From contig CBFIAR010000011.1 of assembly GCA_965660625.1 (NCBI GenBank), positions 1 to 64,000 of the forward strand: a stretch of DNA of 64,000 bases, read 5' to 3'. Positions 61,042 to 64,000 of the stretch are shown here, in pieces. Both the position numbers and the translations under genes were made by a program. Source of the stretch: Glaciecola sp965660625. Lineage in GTDB: Bacteria > Pseudomonadota > Gammaproteobacteria > Enterobacterales > Alteromonadaceae. Each line of letters opens with the position of its first letter. Position 1 is the stretch's first letter. The notes below the pieces were generated by a model that worked only from the letters and a program-made list of their open reading frames with translations, was not told the origin of the DNA and did not search any database.

Positions 61042-63507
61042 ATGAAATCTAAGCATTGGTTTACGCATTTTTTACACTCCATAGAAACTAATATCTTTAA
61101 ACGGCCCCTGTTTGTTCTAGGTTCAATCCTCCTTCTGACAGTGTTCTTTTTAAGTCGTGTTCCAGCACTGAAAATTTATACTGACTTTGCTAATCTTCTG
61201 CCACAAGAGCACCCATACATACAATTGCATAACAGCATAAAAGACAGTTTTGGTGGTGCCAATGTGCTAGTAGTTGGCGTTGAGTTTACTGGTGAAGATA
61301 TATTTTCAAATGGAAACTTAGCCACCTTAGATCGAGTTACCATGGCTGTAGATAATCTACCAGGTGTCAATCATAACCTAGTTGCTAGTTTGACCCATCG
61401 GAATTCAAGGCATATATGGTTGACCGAGGTTGGCAGTATTAACTCCCAGCCTTACTACGATTCAACTTATGGACAATATAGTGACGCTGAGCTGCAGTTG
61501 ATGCGCGACAATGTGGCTGCTAATCCTCAAGTCTATGGTCCACTAGTTGCCCCTGACTTTAAAATGGCGCTAGTGAAAGCGCAGTTAATAGAGGGACAAT
61601 TAGACTACGAAAAAACCTTCACGCAGTTACAAAAAATTATCAGGGAAGAAAGCCAAGCAGGGGTTACCATTTATGCCACCGGACAGCCAGTTCTTGTGGG
61701 TTGGGCCTATACTTACATGGAACAAATTTTACAAATCTTTATCTTCACCATATTGATAATGCTAGCGCTATTAGTGTTTCATTTTCGTAAAGCTTATGGT
61801 GTTTTAGTTCCGCTTGGCGGCGTACTTATTTCAACAATTTGGGGCCTTGGAATTATCAGTTTACTCGGTTATAACCTCGATCCTCTCGGGCTAGTCATCC
61901 CCTTTCTAATCGCCGCTCGAGCCATGAGTCATGGGGTACAGCTAGTTGAAAGGTATTATGCTGAATTAAAAGTGCAGCCTAAAGGCAGTGATGCAGCAAA
62001 GGCTACCTTCGATAGTCTGTTTCGACCAGGAACCTTAGGCGTCGTCTCGGATGCAGTTGGTCTATTATTAATCGCGGTCGGCTCTATTCCTTTAAATACT
62101 CACCTCGGTATTTATGCATCTTTGTGGGCAATTACGGTGGTATTAACGGTATTACTTGGTGTGCCATTGTTACTTTCCGTGTTACCCACACCAAAAGATC
62201 CGGAAATTAAAGAATCATTCTTGCGCTACATCGGCTCAAGCTGCTCCCGCATAGTGACCCGCCCTAAAGCTGCACCACGACTACTAATAGGGGCGCTTAT
62301 TTTTATTATTGTTGGTTTGTTTGCCGCTTCGCATGTTCAAATTGGTGACTCAGAACCAGGCTCACCAATTTTATATCCTGACCATGATTACAACATATCT
62401 TCACGTACTGTAAATGAGCGCTTCCCCGGCTCTGAAGAGCTCTACATTATCGCTGAAACCGATAGCAATGGTGGTTTAAAGCGACCTGAGGTGTTGAAAT
62501 CGCTGATTTCATTACAAACCCATATGCTATCAGATCCGGAGGTGGGTGGTAGTAAAGGTCTGACTGACCTTGTCCAGCAAGTAAATCGATTAATGCACAA
62601 TAATGACCCACGCTGGTATCAGATCCCCCACGAAGCTTCTTACGTTGGTGGTTTGATGTTCACGTATATGGCATCTAGTCCAATTCCGGGCGCGTTGAAT
62701 GAATTCAACGATACCGATGACAGAGTTGCTAACTTAGTTTTTTATTACAAAGACAGGCAGGGAGAGACTATTCGCCGTGCTATTCATATGGCCAAGACTT
62801 GGATTGATGAACATGGTAATGATGTTGATGGCCTAAAAATTCGTCTTGCGGGCGGGACCATGGGGGTTGCTGCTGCCATGAACGAATCTGCTTTTGAAAC
62901 TAATATGATTGTCTTGCCACTGGTTTTCGTTCTGATTTTTGCTTTTGTAATGCTGTTTTATACATCTTGGCATGCAGGCTTAATGATGTTGGCGACGATG
63001 CTTTTTGCGTCAATTTTGACGTACGCCTACATGGGGCTTTACGGCATGAGTATCGACATCAACACCGTGCCGGTGGTTGCAGTAGGTATCGGCGTGGGTA
63101 TCGACTATTCGATTTACATGATGGACCGAATTCGCGAGTTTATGGTTAAGAACGGCAATCTTGTTGATGCGGTTCGCAAATCAATTGCTACCACAGGGAT
63201 GGCCATTAGTTTCACCGCTGTCACCTTAATCGCCGGTATTGTCATGTGGGTCATTCTCTCTGAGTTGAGATTTCAATCCGATGCAGCGTTATTGCTTTGC
63301 GTGATGATCGTGATCAATGGATTTGCAGCAATGTTGTTGGTGCCCTCTTGGGTGCTTGTTTTCAAACCTAAATTTATCGTCAATGTGTATAGCGACGAAG
63401 ACGGTGTGCTGCATACCGACGCTAAACCGGTTGACGAAAATCCCGCTGTTCAGTTAATTCCAACATTAGATGGCGGAGCAATGACCGGAAATCAAACCCG
63501 ACTGTAG
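61042..63507 (+). CDS. RND-superfamily (MMPL) exporter
   Basis: 821 aa from ATG at 61042, with GGAG upstream, one base after the stop of the YCF48 gene. Twelve predicted membrane helices in two halves, each with a large exporter loop (~60-220 and ~430-620) and MMPL motifs: VPVVAVGIGVGIDYSIYMMDRIRE in the second half (given here in two blocks: VPVVAVGIGVG and IDYSIYMMDRIRE) and GLVIPFLIAARAMSHGVQLV in the first. Inner-membrane proton-driven exporters of hydrophobic compounds or lipids; the substrate here is unknown, phenolics or membrane lipids being possible. Confidence 0.88.
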   Translation: MKSKHWFTHFLHSIETNIFKRPLFVLGSILLLTVFFLSRVPALKIYTDFANLLPQEHPYIQLHNSIKDSFGGANVLVVGVEFTGEDIFSNGNLATLDRVTMAVDNLPGVNHNLVASLTHRNSRHIWLTEVGSINSQPYYDSTYGQYSDAELQLMRDNVAANPQVYGPLVAPDFKMALVKAQLIEGQLDYEKTFTQLQKIIREESQAGVTIYATGQPVLVGWAYTYMEQILQIFIFTILIMLALLVFHFRKAYGVLVPLGGVLISTIWGLGIISLLGYNLDPLGLVIPFLIAARAMSHGVQLVERYYAELKVQPKGSDAAKATFDSLFRPGTLGVVSDAVGLLLIAVGSIPLNTHLGIYASLWAITVVLTVLLGVPLLLSVLPTPKDPEIKESFLRYIGSSCSRIVTRPKAAPRLLIGALIFIIVGLFAASHVQIGDSEPGSPILYPDHDYNISSRTVNERFPGSEELYIIAETDSNGGLKRPEVLKSLISLQTHMLSDPEVGGSKGLTDLVQQVNRLMHNNDPRWYQIPHEASYVGGLMFTYMASSPIPGALNEFNDTDDRVANLVFYYKDRQGETIRRAIHMAKTWIDEHGNDVDGLKIRLAGGTMGVAAAMNESAFETNMIVLPLVFVLIFAFVMLFYTSWHAGLMMLATMLFASILTYAYMGLYGMSIDINTVPVVAVGIGVGIDYSIYMMDRIREFMVKNGNLVDAVRKSIATTGMAISFTAVTLIAGIVMWVILSELRFQSDAALLLCVMIVINGFAAMLLVPSWVLVFKPKFIVNVYSDEDGVLHTDAKPVDENPAVQLIPTLDGGAMTGNQTRL

Positions 63508-63545
63508 TTCGGTGATTTCTTTTAGCCCACACAAGAGGACCTAAA

Positions 63546-64000
63546 ATGCGCAAAAACACACAACACATAAAAGGTACGATGCTCAAAGTAGCACTGGGCT
63601 TTGCCCTTTTGCCTGCTGCTCAGCAGAGCGCCTTTGCAGAGGAAGTTAGAGTAAATACCTTTATCGAGAACGCAACATTTTTGCGTAAAGATGTTGGTTT
63701 ATCAAAATTTCGCAACACACTGCAAATTGAAGCGGAAAAAAACTTTCAATCTTCAGGCTCTTTCAGCAATATTTCGTTAGGCGGGACTTTTCGTCTGACC
63801 TATGATGGTGTTTACGATTTGAATGATGGAGACTTTGGTGACAAAGCCGGCCGCGCTATCTCGCTAGAAAACGTCGCTACCGGCCCAGGTTCCACAGTAC
63901 CTTTTGGTCAAGGCTTAGCATTGCCATTTACCTTTGATACAGCAAATAATCCTAACGAAGGAATGGTGGTGCTCGGCGAACATCTTCATGCTACCGACGG
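63546..64000 (+). CDS. DUF1302 outer-membrane protein (partial, runs off the window)
   Basis: First 151 codons. GAGGAC precedes the ATG at 63546. Signal peptide (MLKVALGFALLPAAQQSAFA), then VNTFIENATFLRKDVGLSKF, QIEAEKNF and FRLTYDGVYDLNDGDFGD, the N-terminal signature of DUF1302 proteins, which are predicted beta-barrel outer-membrane proteins often co-encoded with DUF1329, YCF48 and RND proteins in degraders of hydrophobic compounds. The 3' end is beyond 64000. Confidence 0.82.
   Translation, partial: MRKNTQHIKGTMLKVALGFALLPAAQQSAFAEEVRVNTFIENATFLRKDVGLSKFRNTLQIEAEKNFQSSGSFSNISLGGTFRLTYDGVYDLNDGDFGDKAGRAISLENVATGPGSTVPFGQGLALPFTFDTANNPNEGMVVLGEHLHATD

Noticed and set aside
1..64000. CRISPR arrays, tRNA or rRNA genes, prophage structural genes
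   Set aside because: No regular spacer-repeat structure, no cloverleaf or rRNA-like segments, and no phage head/tail genes were recognised.

Overview
The window reads as chromosome of a marine gammaproteobacterium of the Alteromonadales (Alteromonas / Glaciecola / Paraglaciecola type). This is inferred from the yicC / rph-pyrE-tusA arrangement, class II (about 490 aa) IlvC with divergent IlvY, yifB beside the ilv genes, the DUF1285-DUF3014 and DUF6482 proteins, a TonB-receptor and exported-hydrolase rich gene set, and moderate AT richness. No rRNA, tRNA or CRISPR array was seen.

Layout. (1) 1-5400 is a gene graveyard: pieces of ISAs1, IS982 and IS91 transposases, an AAA/DUF4143 protein, a SWIM-type protein, aldehyde dehydrogenase, AraC regulator, FAD aromatic monooxygenase, phosphonate-binding protein, MFS transporter and a frameshifted Mrr nuclease, with one intact LysR gene. 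(2) 5564-7793 is a small element carrying hipBA and an AlpA remnant. It is bounded by a 25-bp near-perfect duplication of the 3' end of yicC, so it looks like the residue of a genomic island integrated in yicC. (3) 7768-33537 is mostly core genome: yicC, rph, pyrE, tusA, a TonB receptor with two phosphoesterases, an exported methyltransferase, an exported amidohydrolase, DUF proteins, MscS, an ABC1 kinase, an M1 peptidase, proBA, a TonB_C protein, carbonic anhydrase and a Bcr/CflA pump. (4) 33928-42828 is the branched-chain amino acid region: ilvC/ilvY, an XRE + membrane-protein pair, yifB, ilvDA with a possible attenuator. (5) 42875-45272 is plsB, broken by a deletion and frameshift. (6) 45600-57654 is a complete phenol meta-cleavage operon in the order dmpKLMNOPQBCDEFGHI on the minus strand, with dmpR divergent. 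(7) 59958-64000 is a plus-strand YCF48 lipoprotein / RND (MMPL) exporter / DUF1302 operon.

How it fits together. DmpR should sense phenols through the conserved pocket residues and activate a sigma-54 promoter (57704-57718) that drives phenol hydroxylase (KLMNOP), catechol 2,3-dioxygenase with its rescue ferredoxin (B, Q), and the lower pathway (CDEFGHI) to pyruvate and acetyl-CoA. The YCF48-RND-DUF1302 operon next to dmpR has its own near-consensus sigma-54 promoter (59958-59972), very similar to that of dmpK. It is therefore predicted to be an envelope transport module co-induced with phenol degradation. This is the most interesting poorly described system in the window. Second is the compact yicC-integrated hipBA element with repeated end motifs and a 27-bp-periodic operator.
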